Shown: positions 19,497 to 29,718 of the stretch, in pieces
How the letters are laid out: the number at the start of each line of letters is the position of its first letter
Numbering within the stretch: position 1 is the first letter of the stretch
Source of the DNA: Photobacterium arenosum
GTDB lineage: Bacteria; Pseudomonadota; Gammaproteobacteria; Enterobacterales; Vibrionaceae
NCBI RefSeq assembly: GCF_014841115.1
Contig: NZ_JACYTP010000005.1
Coordinates: 186,001-250,000 of the forward strand
Direction of reading: 5' to 3'
DNA length: 64,000 nt
Position numbers and translations under genes: made by a program
The notes under the pieces: model-generated
What the model saw: the letters and a program-made list of their open reading frames with translations, nothing else
Database searches by the model: none
Told to the model about the DNA's origin: nothing

Positions 19497-19934
19497 ATGG
19501 CTTGGATCTACGCGATTTTGATTTTCGCAGCCGGCGCGCTGGTCGGTGCCTTTGCCGCCCGTTTGGGGAACAAAAACCTGAAACAACAGAAAGAATTACA
19601 AAAAGAGCTCGATAAAACCAAATACCAACTGGAGCAGTATCGCCAGGAATTGGTTGATCATTTCGCCCGCAGCTCTGACCTGCTGGACAACCTGGCAAAA
19701 GATTACAGTAAATTGTACGAGCACATGGCAAAAACCTCCGCAGAGCTGATGCCAAATCTGCCGGAACAGGATAACCCCTTCTCTCAGCGTATCAGCACAC
19801 TCACTCCTATCGCTGATGAGCCAGAAACCGAAACACCAGAGCTGGACACGCATCAGCCTCGGGATTATGCCAACGGCGCATCCGGCCTGTTGCGAGCTGA
19901 ACAGAAGCAGGCAGAAGCAGCCAAAGCCAGTTAA
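19497..19934 (+). CDS. zapG: Z-ring associated protein ZapG (YhcB/DUF1043)
   Basis: Inner-membrane protein linked to cell division, envelope growth and MreB function in enterobacteria. One N-terminal membrane helix (about 3-22) is followed by a charged coiled coil (about 25-85) and a disordered Pro/Glu-rich tail. The conserved segment HFARSSDLLDNLAKDYSKLY is diagnostic of DUF1043. A strong AAGGAG precedes the start by 6 bases. No intrinsic terminator separates it from degQ except the inverted repeat described there. Confidence 0.93.
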   Translation: MAWIYAILIFAAGALVGAFAARLGNKNLKQQKELQKELDKTKYQLEQYRQELVDHFARSSDLLDNLAKDYSKLYEHMAKTSAELMPNLPEQDNPFSQRISTLTPIADEPETETPELDTHQPRDYANGASGLLRAEQKQAEAAKAS

Positions 19935-19960
19935 GAATTGTTACAAATTTGACATTTATT

Positions 19961-19988
19961 GGAACTTTGCTCCGGTTTACAAGTCACA
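19961..19988 (+). promoter_or_regulatory. Sigma-E-type promoter of degQ
   Basis: GGAACTT (19961-19967), 15 bases, then GTCACA (19983-19988). This matches the extracytoplasmic sigma-E consensus GGAACTT with a GTCnnA -10 at the usual spacing. Predicted start is near 19995, about 23 bases before the degQ ATG. Confidence 0.65.
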
Positions 19989-20010
19989 ATTAGCACTTGT
20001 TAAACCGGAG
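19970..20010 (+). repeat. Long inverted repeat covering the degQ ribosome binding site
   Basis: The left arm CTCCGGTTTACAAGT (19970-19984) pairs over all 15 bases with the right arm 19995-20010, leaving one extra base bulged in the right arm; the loop is 10 nt. The right arm ends in GGAG (20007-20010), the Shine-Dalgarno 7 bases before the degQ ATG. RNA that contains both arms would hide the ribosome binding site. RNA begun at the sigma-E promoter (near 19995) lacks the left arm. Confidence 0.8.
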
Positions 20011-20017
20011 TTGAGTA

Positions 20018-21388
20018 ATGATGAAAAAACCTTTACTTGTAATGACTGCGCTGGCGTTAAGTATTAGCGCAGTGATGTCCCCAATCACTGCTTCCGCTGC
20101 GCTTCCTTTGGCTGTTAATGATCAGCAACTTCCCAGCCTTGCCCCCATGCTGGAACAAGTGACTCCTGCTGTGGTCAGTATCGCAGTAGAAGGCAAGCAT
20201 GTTGCCAAGCAAAGAGTTCCCGAAGCATTCCGCTATTTCTTCGGCCCTGACTTCCCCAGCGAACAGGTTCAGGAGCGTCCATTCCGCGGCTTGGGATCCG
20301 GGGTCATTATTGATGCAGATAAAGGCTATGTAGTTACCAACCACCATGTCATTGATGGCGCAGATAAAATCCTGGTTCAGCTGCATGACGGTCGCGAACT
20401 AAAAGCCGAGCTGATAGGCAGTGACGGCATGTCAGACATTGCCTTGCTGCGCCTGGACAACACCAAAAACCTGAAAGCCATCAACGTTGCCGACTCGGAT
20501 CAACTGCGCGTCGGTGATTTCACCGTGGCCATTGGCAACCCGTTCGGGCTGGGTCAGACAGTCACTTCAGGGATTGTTTCAGCGCTGGGCCGCAGCGGAC
20601 TGAACATCGAGAATTTCGAAAACTTTATTCAGACAGATGCCGCCATTAACAGCGGTAACTCGGGGGGGGCGTTAGTCAACCTTAATGGTGAGCTCATCGG
20701 TATCAATACCGCGATTCTGGGCCCCAACGGCGGTAACGTCGGTATTGGTTTTGCCATTCCGGCCAATATGGTGAAAAACCTGACCAGCCAGATTCTGGAA
20801 TTTGGCAAAGTGAAACGAGGCGTGCTGGGCGTTCAGGGCGGTGAGCTGACATCAGAACTGGCTGAAGCCTTTGGCTACGAAACCAATCACGGTGCCTTCG
20901 TCAATCAGGTCATGCCCGGCTCCGCGGCTGAGAAAGCCGGCCTGAAAGCGGGTGACATCATAGTGTCAGTCAACGACAAAGAAATTCGCACCTTCAGCGA
21001 ATTACGCGCCAAAATCGCCACGCTCGGCGCTGGTAAAGACGTCAACTTAGGCGTACTGCGTGACGGAAAAGAGAAAGAGTTCAACGTCACCTTACAAGAA
21101 GCCGAGATGAGCAACCTCAAGGCCGATCACCTGCATGAAAGCCTGACCGGTGCCGAATTCAGTAACACCACGGCTGACGACAACACCAAAGGGGTGAAAG
21201 TCACCAAAATAGATCCACAGTCACTGGCGGCCCGCTATGGACTGAAAGAAGGTGACATCATTATCGGTCTCAACCGCCAGCCTATCGGTAATCTTGGGCA
21301 GCTGCGCAAAGCCCTCGATAGTAAGCCTTCCGTGCTGGCGCTGGAAATCAGACGAGGCAATAACGAGCTTTACCTCATTATCCGCTGA
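20018..21388 (+). CDS. degQ: Periplasmic serine protease/chaperone DegQ (HtrA family)
   Basis: HtrA protease for misfolded envelope proteins. A Sec signal peptide ends near ASA27. The catalytic triad is H110 (TNHHV), D140 (SDIALL) and S215 (GNSGGAL), followed by two PDZ domains (about 260-350 and 365-455). The 456-residue length and the short LA loop point to DegQ rather than DegP, although vibrio copies are often named degP. The sigma-E-like promoter suggests it carries the stress-inducible role DegP has in E. coli. degS follows after an intrinsic terminator. Confidence 0.95.
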   Translation: MMKKPLLVMTALALSISAVMSPITASAALPLAVNDQQLPSLAPMLEQVTPAVVSIAVEGKHVAKQRVPEAFRYFFGPDFPSEQVQERPFRGLGSGVIIDADKGYVVTNHHVIDGADKILVQLHDGRELKAELIGSDGMSDIALLRLDNTKNLKAINVADSDQLRVGDFTVAIGNPFGLGQTVTSGIVSALGRSGLNIENFENFIQTDAAINSGNSGGALVNLNGELIGINTAILGPNGGNVGIGFAIPANMVKNLTSQILEFGKVKRGVLGVQGGELTSELAEAFGYETNHGAFVNQVMPGSAAEKAGLKAGDIIVSVNDKEIRTFSELRAKIATLGAGKDVNLGVLRDGKEKEFNVTLQEAEMSNLKADHLHESLTGAEFSNTTADDNTKGVKVTKIDPQSLAARYGLKEGDIIIGLNRQPIGNLGQLRKALDSKPSVLALEIRRGNNELYLIIR

Positions 21389-21397
21389 CGCAATCTG

Positions 21398-21425
21398 GTC
21401 CGGGCAATTGCCCGGACTGTTTTTC
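21398..21425 (+). terminator. Terminator of degQ
   Basis: GTCCGGGCAA and TTGCCCGGAC (21398-21417) form a 20-base perfect palindrome followed by TGTTTTT, 10 bases after the degQ stop. degS therefore probably has its own promoter. Confidence 0.88.
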
Positions 21426-21549
21426 CTGCGGCATTTCTGTCATCTCCTTCCCGCTTCGACTTGTTGATAACTGGATGTAAATGCTATTCTCAATCGGTTT
21501 TTAACCTTTTGCTTTAATGGTAAAGCTTGAGCCAATCAGGGGAGCATCA

Positions 21550-22614
21550 ATGCTGGCATTTTTAAGTCGATCCGCCTTAATGGGCGTGCTGACGGCTGGA
21601 GTCTTGCTACTTGCTTTCCCCAGTCTGCGCAGCCAGATGTTTTCTCCGGATGCCGCTCTCAATGGCCAGCCTGATGTTCCGCAGCAGATTTCCTTCAGTT
21701 ATGCCGTCCGCCGTGCCTCCCCTGCTGTCGTTAATATCTATAACCGCCGCTACAATGCTGAAGACCGCCTGCAATTGAGTACTCAGGGCCTTGGATCTGG
21801 CGTTATCATGAGTGATAAAGGCTATATAGTGACCAACTATCACGTGGTTGCCGAAGCGGATCAGGTGATCGTGGCACTGCAGGATAGCCGCATTTTTACG
21901 GCCCAGCTGATTGGTAAAGACAGACGCACCGATATCGCGGTATTGAAGATCCAGGCCGAAAATCTGCCTGTCATTCCACTAAACCCGGATTATCCCCCTG
22001 CTGTGGGCGACGTGGTTCTGGCCATCGGTAACCCCTATAATCTGGGACAGACCACCACCTACGGGATCATCTCTGCCACCGGTCGCTCCGGCATGAGTTT
22101 CTATGGCCGGCAGGATTTTCTCCAGACCGATGCAGCGATCAACGAAGGCAACTCAGGTGGCGCACTGGTCAACACCCGTGGCGAGCTGGTCGGTATCAAC
22201 ACCGCTTCTTTTCAGCAGGCGACTGACATTGAAACCTACGGTATTTCCTTTGCCATTCCCTATCAGCTCACACAAAAGATCATGAATAAACTCATCGCAG
22301 ATGGTCGGGTGATCCGTGGCTATATCGGTATTGATGGCCGCGAAATCAATCCGGTTATGGCTCGATTGTATGATGCGGAGCAGGTAAGAGGGATTATAGT
22401 GATGGGCATGGATCCTGATGGTCCTGCGTCCAAAGCGGGCTTTAAGGTTCAGGACATCCTAGTCGAGATTGACGGCAAGCCGGTTACCGATATGCGCAAT
22501 GTGCTGGATATAGTCACAGAGCTGCGCCCTGGCACCTACGTCGATATGACGGTGCTACGCAACGGTAAACCGAAGAAGTTAACTGTGCTGATTGGCGATG
22601 AGCCGGACAGATAA
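21550..22614 (+). CDS. degS: Inner-membrane stress-sensor protease DegS
   Basis: Membrane-anchored HtrA protease that senses unassembled porin C-termini and cuts RseA to release sigma-E. An uncleaved N-terminal anchor (about 4-24) is followed by a protease domain with H98, D128 and S202 (EGNSGGAL) and a single PDZ domain (about 255-345). I chose the ATG at 21550, which has AGGGGAG 6 bases upstream and gives 354 residues (355 in E. coli). Its neighbour degQ carries a sigma-E-like promoter, which DegS activity would switch on. Confidence 0.96.
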   Translation: MLAFLSRSALMGVLTAGVLLLAFPSLRSQMFSPDAALNGQPDVPQQISFSYAVRRASPAVVNIYNRRYNAEDRLQLSTQGLGSGVIMSDKGYIVTNYHVVAEADQVIVALQDSRIFTAQLIGKDRRTDIAVLKIQAENLPVIPLNPDYPPAVGDVVLAIGNPYNLGQTTTYGIISATGRSGMSFYGRQDFLQTDAAINEGNSGGALVNTRGELVGINTASFQQATDIETYGISFAIPYQLTQKIMNKLIADGRVIRGYIGIDGREINPVMARLYDAEQVRGIIVMGMDPDGPASKAGFKVQDILVEIDGKPVTDMRNVLDIVTELRPGTYVDMTVLRNGKPKKLTVLIGDEPDR

Positions 22615-22649
22615 GCAGAAAAAGAATAGCGAGATAGGATCAGTAGACA

Positions 22650-22681
22650 ATGTCCAGACACTGAAAGCAGTGACTGGACAT
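22650..22681. terminator. Hairpin between convergent degS and murA
   Basis: ATGTCCAG, one mismatch, CACTG, loop AAAG, CAGTG, mismatch, CTGGACAT (22650-22681) forms a 13-pair stem. No T-run follows on either strand, so it may end transcripts poorly or only protect their 3' ends. It lies 18 bases before the murA stop. Confidence 0.55.
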
Positions 22682-22699
22682 CCAGATTACTTTGGCAGC

Positions 22700-23959
<1,260 letters not shown>

Positions 23960-23966
23960 TTATCTC

Positions 23967-24221
23967 TTACAAAGACATCAGCTTCTTGTCACGCGCCCAC
24001 TCTTCAGGAGTGTAGGCTTTGATTGACAAGGCATGAATGGCATTACTGGCAATATGCGACATCAAAGGTGCATAGACTGCCTGCTGTTTTTTCACACGGC
24101 TCATACCGTCAAACATTGCACCGACAGCAATCACCTGATAGTGGCTGCCTTCGCCATTCACTATGACTTCATCCAGCTCCAACGCATTTTCAAGAATTTG
24201 TTTAATTTCAGATATTTCCAC
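23967..24221 (-). CDS. ibaG: BolA-family acid-stress protein IbaG
   Basis: Small BolA-like protein (84 residues) that works with glutaredoxin Grx4 in iron-sulfur handling and affects acid tolerance and the envelope. The helix-turn region [20 protein letters not shown] and a conserved His near the C-terminal helix ([11 protein letters not shown]) match the family. Position between mlaB and murA is conserved from E. coli. Confidence 0.93.
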   Translation of the reverse strand: MEISEIKQILENALELDEVIVNGEGSHYQVIAVGAMFDGMSRVKKQQAVYAPLMSHIASNAIHALSIKAYTPEEWARDKKLMSL

Positions 24222-24247
24222 AAGCTATCCTCTACTTGAGCTGTTGA

Positions 24248-24565
24248 TCATTCCATACAGGCAGCCAGCACAGTGTCGACATGACTAAGGCGGAGCAGGG
24301 TTAACAATTGTTGCGGCACGCCTTGCAGCACCAGATGACGTCCTGCCTGAGTGAGTTCCCGGTGCAAGTGCAGCAGCATAACCATACCCGCAGAGTCTAC
24401 CCGAGTCAGGTCAGACAGTTCGATCGTGACCTTAGCATCTTGTGGCATCCATTCACGTCTTTGCTGCCAAAAGGCTGGCACTGTGTCACGTTCCAGCACT
24501 CCTGACAAGCGGTAATAGCCATTTTCCTGCACCTGCCAATGGACGGCGGGATTCCCCATGGTCAT
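24248..24565 (-). CDS. mlaB: STAS-domain subunit of the Mla lipid transporter
   Basis: Cytoplasmic partner of the ABC ATPase MlaF in the system that carries phospholipids between inner and outer membranes. The 105 residues form one STAS domain; IELSDLTRVDSAGMVMLLHLHREL (about 52-75) is the typical core. The ATG at 24565 overlaps the mlaC stop by 4 bases; a second Met at residue 3 is an alternative start. Confidence 0.92.
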   Translation of the reverse strand: MTMGNPAVHWQVQENGYYRLSGVLERDTVPAFWQQRREWMPQDAKVTIELSDLTRVDSAGMVMLLHLHRELTQAGRHLVLQGVPQQLLTLLRLSHVDTVLAACME

Positions 24566-25197
24566 TTTTCCTCAGGTTTGATTGGCTTAGCCGCCAGAGC
24601 ACGTAAATCCTGCGTGACCTTGTCGACACCCTGCGTGCGCAGTTGCCCACTCCATTCACTCTGTTTGGTTGAAATCATACTGACCCCTTCGGCCACCATG
24701 TCGTAACCTTGCCATTCATTGGTCTGCTTATTCTTACGCAGTTTGAAATCCAGACGAATAGGCGGACGTTGCGCATCCAGAATATCGACACGGATAGACA
24801 CGATAGAGCTGCTGGCCGGCACCGACTTAACCGGCTCCATCCGAATCTCCTGATCCGTGTACTGAGTCAGCACCTGAGCATATGAGGCGACCAGATAATC
24901 AGTAAATGCATTAACAAAGTTATTGCGCTGCTCTTTGGTTGTCTGCTTCAACTGCGGCCCAAGCACTTTATAAGCGGCATAACGGGTGTTGATATAAGGC
25001 AGCAGTTCCTGACGGACTACAGTGCGTAAATAGTCAGGGTTACGCTGAATCTGAGCCTGCTCAGACTTAAGACGGGCAAATGTCTGTTGCGACACGGCCT
25101 GCATCATTTTATAGGGGTCGGTTTTATCTACGGTAGCGGCGCTGGCAAAGAGCGGTATACACGCTATCGTAAGGCATAAAATCTTCAAAAATTTCAT
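24562..25197 (-). CDS. mlaC: Periplasmic phospholipid-binding protein MlaC
   Basis: Soluble shuttle between the MlaA-OmpC complex in the outer membrane and MlaFEDB in the inner membrane. A Sec signal peptide (FASAATVDKTDP) is cleaved near residue 20. The remaining 190 residues show the MlaC fold pattern with PYKMMQAVSQQTF at the start and QGYDMVAEGVSMI near the end. Length 211 equals E. coli. It lies 11 bases after mlaD. Confidence 0.95.
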   Translation of the reverse strand: MKFLKILCLTIACIPLFASAATVDKTDPYKMMQAVSQQTFARLKSEQAQIQRNPDYLRTVVRQELLPYINTRYAAYKVLGPQLKQTTKEQRNNFVNAFTDYLVASYAQVLTQYTDQEIRMEPVKSVPASSSIVSIRVDILDAQRPPIRLDFKLRKNKQTNEWQGYDMVAEGVSMISTKQSEWSGQLRTQGVDKVTQDLRALAAKPIKPEEK

Positions 25198-25208
25198 TGT
25201 ACTCTTCC

Positions 25209-25688
25209 TTATTTATCGCCGTCGTTGCCTATGCTGTACAGTACCTGGCCAATCATGTCTTCCAGCACCAGTGCCGATTTGGTGTCTTCGATGAAGTCAC
25301 CGTCATCCAGCATCACAATACCTTCGTCGATAAAGCCCGGAGACAACCCGAGGTACTGCTCGCCCAGTAAGCCTGATGTAAGAATGGCAGCGGAACTGGT
25401 TTCTGGAAAGTAACCGTATTTCTTATCAATAGCGAGTGTCACTACGGGGACATAAGACTCTGTATCCAACGAGATATTACTCACTGTGCCAATGGTCACA
25501 CCACCCACTTTGACCGGTGAGCGAACTTTCAGTCCGCCAATATTTTCAAACCGCGCTTTCAGGTCGTAAGATTCAGAATTACCGAAGCTTTTAACATCCG
25601 CCACTTTAAATACCAGCACCAGCAGCGCCACAATGCCTGCTAATATAAAGCTGCCGACCCAAAGTTCTAGTTGCCTGTTCTGTTGCAT
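25209..25688 (-). CDS. mlaD: MCE-domain subunit of the Mla transporter
   Basis: Hexameric ring protein in the inner membrane that forms the lipid channel of MlaFEDB. One N-terminal helix (about 8-28) precedes a single MCE domain (about 40-118) with the GGLKVRSPVKVGGVTIGTV signature. The 159 residues are shorter than E. coli MlaD (183), the difference being the C-terminal tail. Two bases separate it from mlaE. Confidence 0.95.
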   Translation of the reverse strand: MQQNRQLELWVGSFILAGIVALLVLVFKVADVKSFGNSESYDLKARFENIGGLKVRSPVKVGGVTIGTVSNISLDTESYVPVVTLAIDKKYGYFPETSSAAILTSGLLGEQYLGLSPGFIDEGIVMLDDGDFIEDTKSALVLEDMIGQVLYSIGNDGDK

Positions 25689-25690
25689 GA

Positions 25691-26473
25691 TTAATTCCCA
25701 AACATGAGTGCTGTCAGCACAAAATCTAAACCTAATACCGCCAATGAAGAATTCACGACTGTCCGGGTAGTTGCCCGGCTGATACCTTCTGATGTCGGTA
25801 CGGCATCAAAACCATTAAAAACGGCAATCCAGGTGACGGTGACGGCAAAACACAGCGACTTAATCAGGCTGTTGCCTATGTCATAGCCCAGCTCTACCGA
25901 TGACTGCATCACAGACCAGAAGCTGCCGTAATCAATACCTTTCCAGTTCACACCCACCAGCTGGCCGCCCCAGATGCCAACAGCAATAAAGAGCATTGTC
26001 AGCAGCGGCATGGAAATAACACCCGCCCAGAAACGCGGCGCGACCACACGGCGAAGCGGATCGACAGCCATCATTTCCATGCTGGAAATCTGCTCAGTGG
26101 CTTTCATCAAGCCAATTTCAGCAGTTAAGGCCGAGCCGGCCCGGCCGGCAAACAGCAAGGCGGTGACCACAGGCCCCAGCTCCCGCAACAACGACAGTGC
26201 CACCATCTGGCCCAGGCTGGTTTCTGCACCAAAATCCACCAGCACAATAAACCCTTGCAGACTCAGTACCATACCGATAAATAAGCCCGATACCATAATG
26301 ATAGCGACTGAGAGCACCCCAACGGAATAAAGCTGTTTTAACAGCAATGGGAACATTTTGGCAGGTTGCGGTTTACTCACCAGTGCGCCGGATAACAGCA
26401 AGGTCGCCCGTCCCATGGTGCGACAACTGGACAGCGTACTCTGGCCCAGCTGCACGATAAAATCCGTTAACAT
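25691..26473 (-). CDS. mlaE: Permease subunit of the Mla transporter
   Basis: Integral membrane subunit of the MlaFEDB complex with five or six hydrophobic segments. The conserved [35 protein letters not shown] region and the [19 protein letters not shown] coupling helix identify the MlaE/YrbE family. Length 260 equals E. coli. It follows mlaF by 58 bases. Confidence 0.96.
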   Translation of the reverse strand: MLTDFIVQLGQSTLSSCRTMGRATLLLSGALVSKPQPAKMFPLLLKQLYSVGVLSVAIIMVSGLFIGMVLSLQGFIVLVDFGAETSLGQMVALSLLRELGPVVTALLFAGRAGSALTAEIGLMKATEQISSMEMMAVDPLRRVVAPRFWAGVISMPLLTMLFIAVGIWGGQLVGVNWKGIDYGSFWSVMQSSVELGYDIGNSLIKSLCFAVTVTWIAVFNGFDAVPTSEGISRATTRTVVNSSLAVLGLDFVLTALMFGN

Positions 26474-26531
26474 AATATGGAATTACCTTTCTTATTCGCG
26501 ATAACGCACTGGCTCTGAATAGAGCGCGCGG

Positions 26532-27344
26532 TTATGACGAGAGCTGACTGAAAAGATCCTGCTCCAGTGCCTGTGCAGGGAATTTGAACGGCACAGGACC
26601 GTCAGCGTTTCCATCAAGAAACTGGCGAACTCTCTCATCGGGGTTGGCGTTCAGTTCATCCGGGGTGCCGCAGCCAATGATTTTGCCACCTGACAACAAA
26701 TACACATGGTCGGCAATACTCATCACTTCGGGCACATCGTGTGACACAATAACTGAGGTAATATTCAGGGCCTCGTTCAGGCTATGGATCAGCTTGACCA
26801 GTACTCCCATGGTAATGGGATCCTGCCCGACAAAAGGTTCGTCATACATGATGAGGTCGGGATCGAGTGCTATCGCACGCGCCAGCGCAGCACGACGAGC
26901 CATGCCACCGGACAGCTCGTTAGGCATTAAATTAGCCGCTCCCCGTAACCCGACAGCTTCGAGTTTGAGCAGCACTAAAGTACGCAGCAACTCTTCAGGC
27001 AGATCTGTGTGCTCACGTAAAGGAAACGCCACATTGTCAAAAACTGTCATGTCGGTAAACAGCGCACCAGACTGAAAGAGCATACTCATCCGCTTACGCG
27101 CCCGGTACAAGTCGTTGCGCGACAAGGCTGGGATATTTTTATCATCAAACCAAACCTCCCCCTGATCCGGCATAATCTGTCCACCAATCAGACGAAGCAA
27201 GGTCGTTTTACCAATGCCGGACGGCCCCATGATGGCAGTGATCTTGCCTTTCGGCACCTCCAGTGACACATCATCGAAGATTTTGCGTTCACCCCGGGAA
27301 AACGTCAGGTTGTTAATTCGAATTAGCGCTTCGGTTGCTGTCAT
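26532..27344 (-). CDS. mlaF: ATP-binding subunit of the Mla transporter
   Basis: ABC ATPase that powers the Mla lipid transporter. Walker A GPSGIGKTT is near 41-49, the signature LSGGMARRAALARA follows near 145, and Walker B is LIMYDEPFVGQDP. The His-switch is in VSHDVPEV. First gene of mlaFEDCB-ibaG-murA, with an AGGAAGG ribosome binding site just before the ATG and a good promoter about 100 bases upstream. Confidence 0.96.
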   Translation of the reverse strand: MTATEALIRINNLTFSRGERKIFDDVSLEVPKGKITAIMGPSGIGKTTLLRLIGGQIMPDQGEVWFDDKNIPALSRNDLYRARKRMSMLFQSGALFTDMTVFDNVAFPLREHTDLPEELLRTLVLLKLEAVGLRGAANLMPNELSGGMARRAALARAIALDPDLIMYDEPFVGQDPITMGVLVKLIHSLNEALNITSVIVSHDVPEVMSIADHVYLLSGGKIIGCGTPDELNANPDERVRQFLDGNADGPVPFKFPAQALEQDLFSQLSS

Positions 27345-27441
27345 AACCTTCCTAAATACCCTTGCATCAGTGATTCATCCGGAATGCACGTCGATACAAG
27401 CATAATTGAATGTAATTAATTAGTTATATTGCATGTGGTTG

Positions 27442-27470
27442 ATCATAGGTAGATTCCCTGACCAACTCAA
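27442..27470 (-). promoter_or_regulatory. Promoter of mlaFEDCB
   Basis: Minus-strand TTGAGT (27465-27470), 17-base spacer, TATGAT (27442-27447), reading toward mlaF. It leaves a leader of about 90 nt. Confidence 0.7.
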
Positions 27471-27622
27471 GGTAATACCTGTCAGCTCGTTGTGATTTTT
27501 CGTTCTTGGCCGTTGCCCGAATAGCACAGACCCGTTCAGGTTATGAATCTTGTTTTTTATAACATAAAAGTCCTGAATGAAACCAATCCCGCTGTGTATT
27601 CAGTGCCATAAACACACTCACT

Positions 27623-27651
27623 TTGCATCAGTGGCCTATTTCCCATATAAA
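27623..27651 (+). promoter_or_regulatory. Promoter of yrbG operon
   Basis: TTGCAT (27623-27628), 17-base spacer, TATAAA (27646-27651) read toward yrbG, leaving a leader of about 105 nt. A ribosome binding site TAAGGG lies 6 bases before the ATG. Confidence 0.7.
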
Positions 27652-27763
27652 GATCACAGCCCCAAAAGCAAATACTCTCGGCTTTTCCTTCCATTTTCGT
27701 CAGTGAAACGTCAAAATTACCCCCTTAAAAACCAGCTCATTGAAAAATCTATAAGGGTTTATA

Positions 27764-28732
27764 ATGCTTGAAGCCATCTTGTTACTCGGTATCGGACTTA
27801 CGTTACTGGTATGGAGTGCGGATCGACTTGTGTTTGGAGCAGCAGCCTTAGCAAGGAATTTAGGGGTTGCCCCGCTCATTATCGGTATGACCATATTGGC
27901 GATGGGCTCTTCCGCCCCGGAAATGATGGTCTCTGCCACTGCCGCACTGGCGGGAAAAACTGACACTGCCGTCGGTAACGTACTGGGTTCAAACATTGCA
28001 AATATTGCGTTAATCCTGGGGTTAACCGCCCTTATCAAGCCTTTATCCATCAGTTCCGGCATCATTCGCCGTGAACTCCCGCTGATGATGGTGGTCACAC
28101 TGATTGCCGGTGTACTGCTGTGGGACAGTTATTTAGGCTTTTTTGAAGGCGTCTTACTGGTTGTTCTGTTTGTTATTTTCATTCTGGCAATGCTGAAGAT
28201 CAGCCGCAGCGGAAATAATGGCGCTCAAGACATACTGCTGGAAGAGCAGGAATCTGAAATTCCTCAGGGCGTCAGCAATATGGCGGCGTCAGTATGGATT
28301 GTGATTGGATTGCTATTACTGCCTTATGCGGCCAACATGCTGGTTGATTCTGCCGTGACTATTGCCAAATACTTCGGCATGAGCGATCTGGTTATCGGCC
28401 TGACGATCATTGCCGTCGGTACCAGCCTGCCGGAACTGGCGGCGTCGATTGCCAGCATCCACAAAGGCGAAGACGACATGGCCGTAGGTAACATCATCGG
28501 TTCTAATGTCTTCAATATTCTGGCTGTGATGGGGCTGCCTGGCCTGCTCAACCCTTCAGTGATCAGTCCGCTGGCAATGGGGCGTGACTTTTACGTGATG
28601 CTGGGTATCTCTGTCCTGCTGGTTCTGATGGCACTGGGCAGACGCCGTCGTATCAACCGCCTGGAAGGCTTGATTCTGATTTTATGCTTTGTCGCCTATC
28701 AGAGCTATCTGCTTTATAATATGGCGGCTTAA
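27764..28732 (+). CDS. yrbG: Calcium/sodium antiporter family protein YrbG
   Basis: Inner-membrane CaCA-family cation exchanger with about ten hydrophobic segments in two inverted halves. The two alpha-repeats are visible: MGSSAPEMMVSATAAL with GSNIANIALILG in the first half, and GTSLPELAASIAS with GSNVFNILAVMG in the second. Exact ions and direction are unknown for the bacterial members. It opens the yrbG-kdsD-kdsC-lptCAB series, as in E. coli, 14 bases before kdsD. Confidence 0.94.
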   Translation: MLEAILLLGIGLTLLVWSADRLVFGAAALARNLGVAPLIIGMTILAMGSSAPEMMVSATAALAGKTDTAVGNVLGSNIANIALILGLTALIKPLSISSGIIRRELPLMMVVTLIAGVLLWDSYLGFFEGVLLVVLFVIFILAMLKISRSGNNGAQDILLEEQESEIPQGVSNMAASVWIVIGLLLLPYAANMLVDSAVTIAKYFGMSDLVIGLTIIAVGTSLPELAASIASIHKGEDDMAVGNIIGSNVFNILAVMGLPGLLNPSVISPLAMGRDFYVMLGISVLLVLMALGRRRRINRLEGLILILCFVAYQSYLLYNMAA

Positions 28733-28746
28733 CCGAGAGCGAAACT

Positions 28747-29718
28747 ATGCCTGATTCCTTTGACTACGGCCAGATTGGCCGACGTGTGATTGACATTGAA
28801 GCGGAAGCCCTCAAAGGCCTGTCGCAATATATCAATGGCAGTTTCAGCGAAGCCTGTCAGCTCATCAGCCGCTGCCAGGGAAAAGTGATCGTCATGGGGA
28901 TGGGAAAATCCGGCCATATCGGCTGTAAGATTGCCGCCACCCTTGCCAGCACTGGCACTCCGGCATTTTTTGTCCACCCAGGAGAAGCCAGTCACGGTGA
29001 TCTGGGCATGCTGGATAAGCGTGATATCGTGCTGGCCATTTCCAATTCCGGTGAAGCCGGTGAAATTCTGACGCTATTGCCTGTGATTAAACGCCAGGGC
29101 ATTGCTTTAATCAGCATGACAGGCAAACCCGAATCCACCATGGCACGGCTGGCTCAGGTGCATTTGCAAATCACGGTCAATCAGGAAGCCTGCCCGCTGA
29201 ACCTGGCCCCCACCTCCAGTACCACGGCCACCCTGGCCATGGGGGATGCGCTGGCCATTGCGCTGATGGAAGCGCGCGGTTTTACTGCTGACGATTTTGC
29301 TCTCTCTCACCCCGGCGGCGCGCTGGGTCGTAAGTTGCTGCTGCGTATTGCCGATGTGATGCACAGCGGTGAGCGCCTGCCCGTTATCCATCAGGATGCC
29401 AGCATAAAAGATGCCCTGCTCGAAGTCTCCCGCCAGGGACTGGGTATGACGGCCATCGTTGACGATAACCAAATGTTAAGCGGCATCTTTACCGATGGTG
29501 ACCTTCGCCGCTTGCTCGATAAACGCATTGATATCCATCAGACGCGTATAGGTGAAGTCATGTCTGCGAATCCGGCAACCATTTCCTCTCAGGTACTGGC
29601 CGCTGAAGGGCTTAAACTGATGGAAGAAAGAAAAATTAACGGCCTGCTGGTTGTCGATGACCAACGGCTGGTAGGTGCTCTGAATATGCATGATCTGCTC
29701 AGAGCCGGAGTAATGTAA
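28747..29718 (+). CDS. kdsD: D-arabinose 5-phosphate isomerase
   Basis: Converts ribulose 5-phosphate to arabinose 5-phosphate, the first step to KDO of LPS. An N-terminal SIS domain (about 30-180; GMGKSGHIGCKIAATLASTG) is followed by two CBS modules (about 205-320). Length is 323. Its stop overlaps the kdsC start by one base, coupling two enzymes of the same pathway. Confidence 0.96.
   Translation: MPDSFDYGQIGRRVIDIEAEALKGLSQYINGSFSEACQLISRCQGKVIVMGMGKSGHIGCKIAATLASTGTPAFFVHPGEASHGDLGMLDKRDIVLAISNSGEAGEILTLLPVIKRQGIALISMTGKPESTMARLAQVHLQITVNQEACPLNLAPTSSTTATLAMGDALAIALMEARGFTADDFALSHPGGALGRKLLLRIADVMHSGERLPVIHQDASIKDALLEVSRQGLGMTAIVDDNQMLSGIFTDGDLRRLLDKRIDIHQTRIGEVMSANPATISSQVLAAEGLKLMEERKINGLLVVDDQRLVGALNMHDLLRAGVM

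Larger units (their letters stand above)
27345..27763. other. Divergent control region between mlaF and yrbG
   Basis: A 419-base gap that holds back-to-back sigma-70 promoters for mlaF (near 27456) and yrbG (near 27637), about 150 bases apart. Between them are A+T-rich stretches. I see no gene, RNA or repeat of note. Confidence 0.6.

Noticed and set aside
27543..27611. 22-codon frame in the mlaF-yrbG gap
   Set aside because: Ordinary composition, weak ribosome binding site, and the likely yrbG promoter lies downstream of it, so it would not be on the yrbG transcript.
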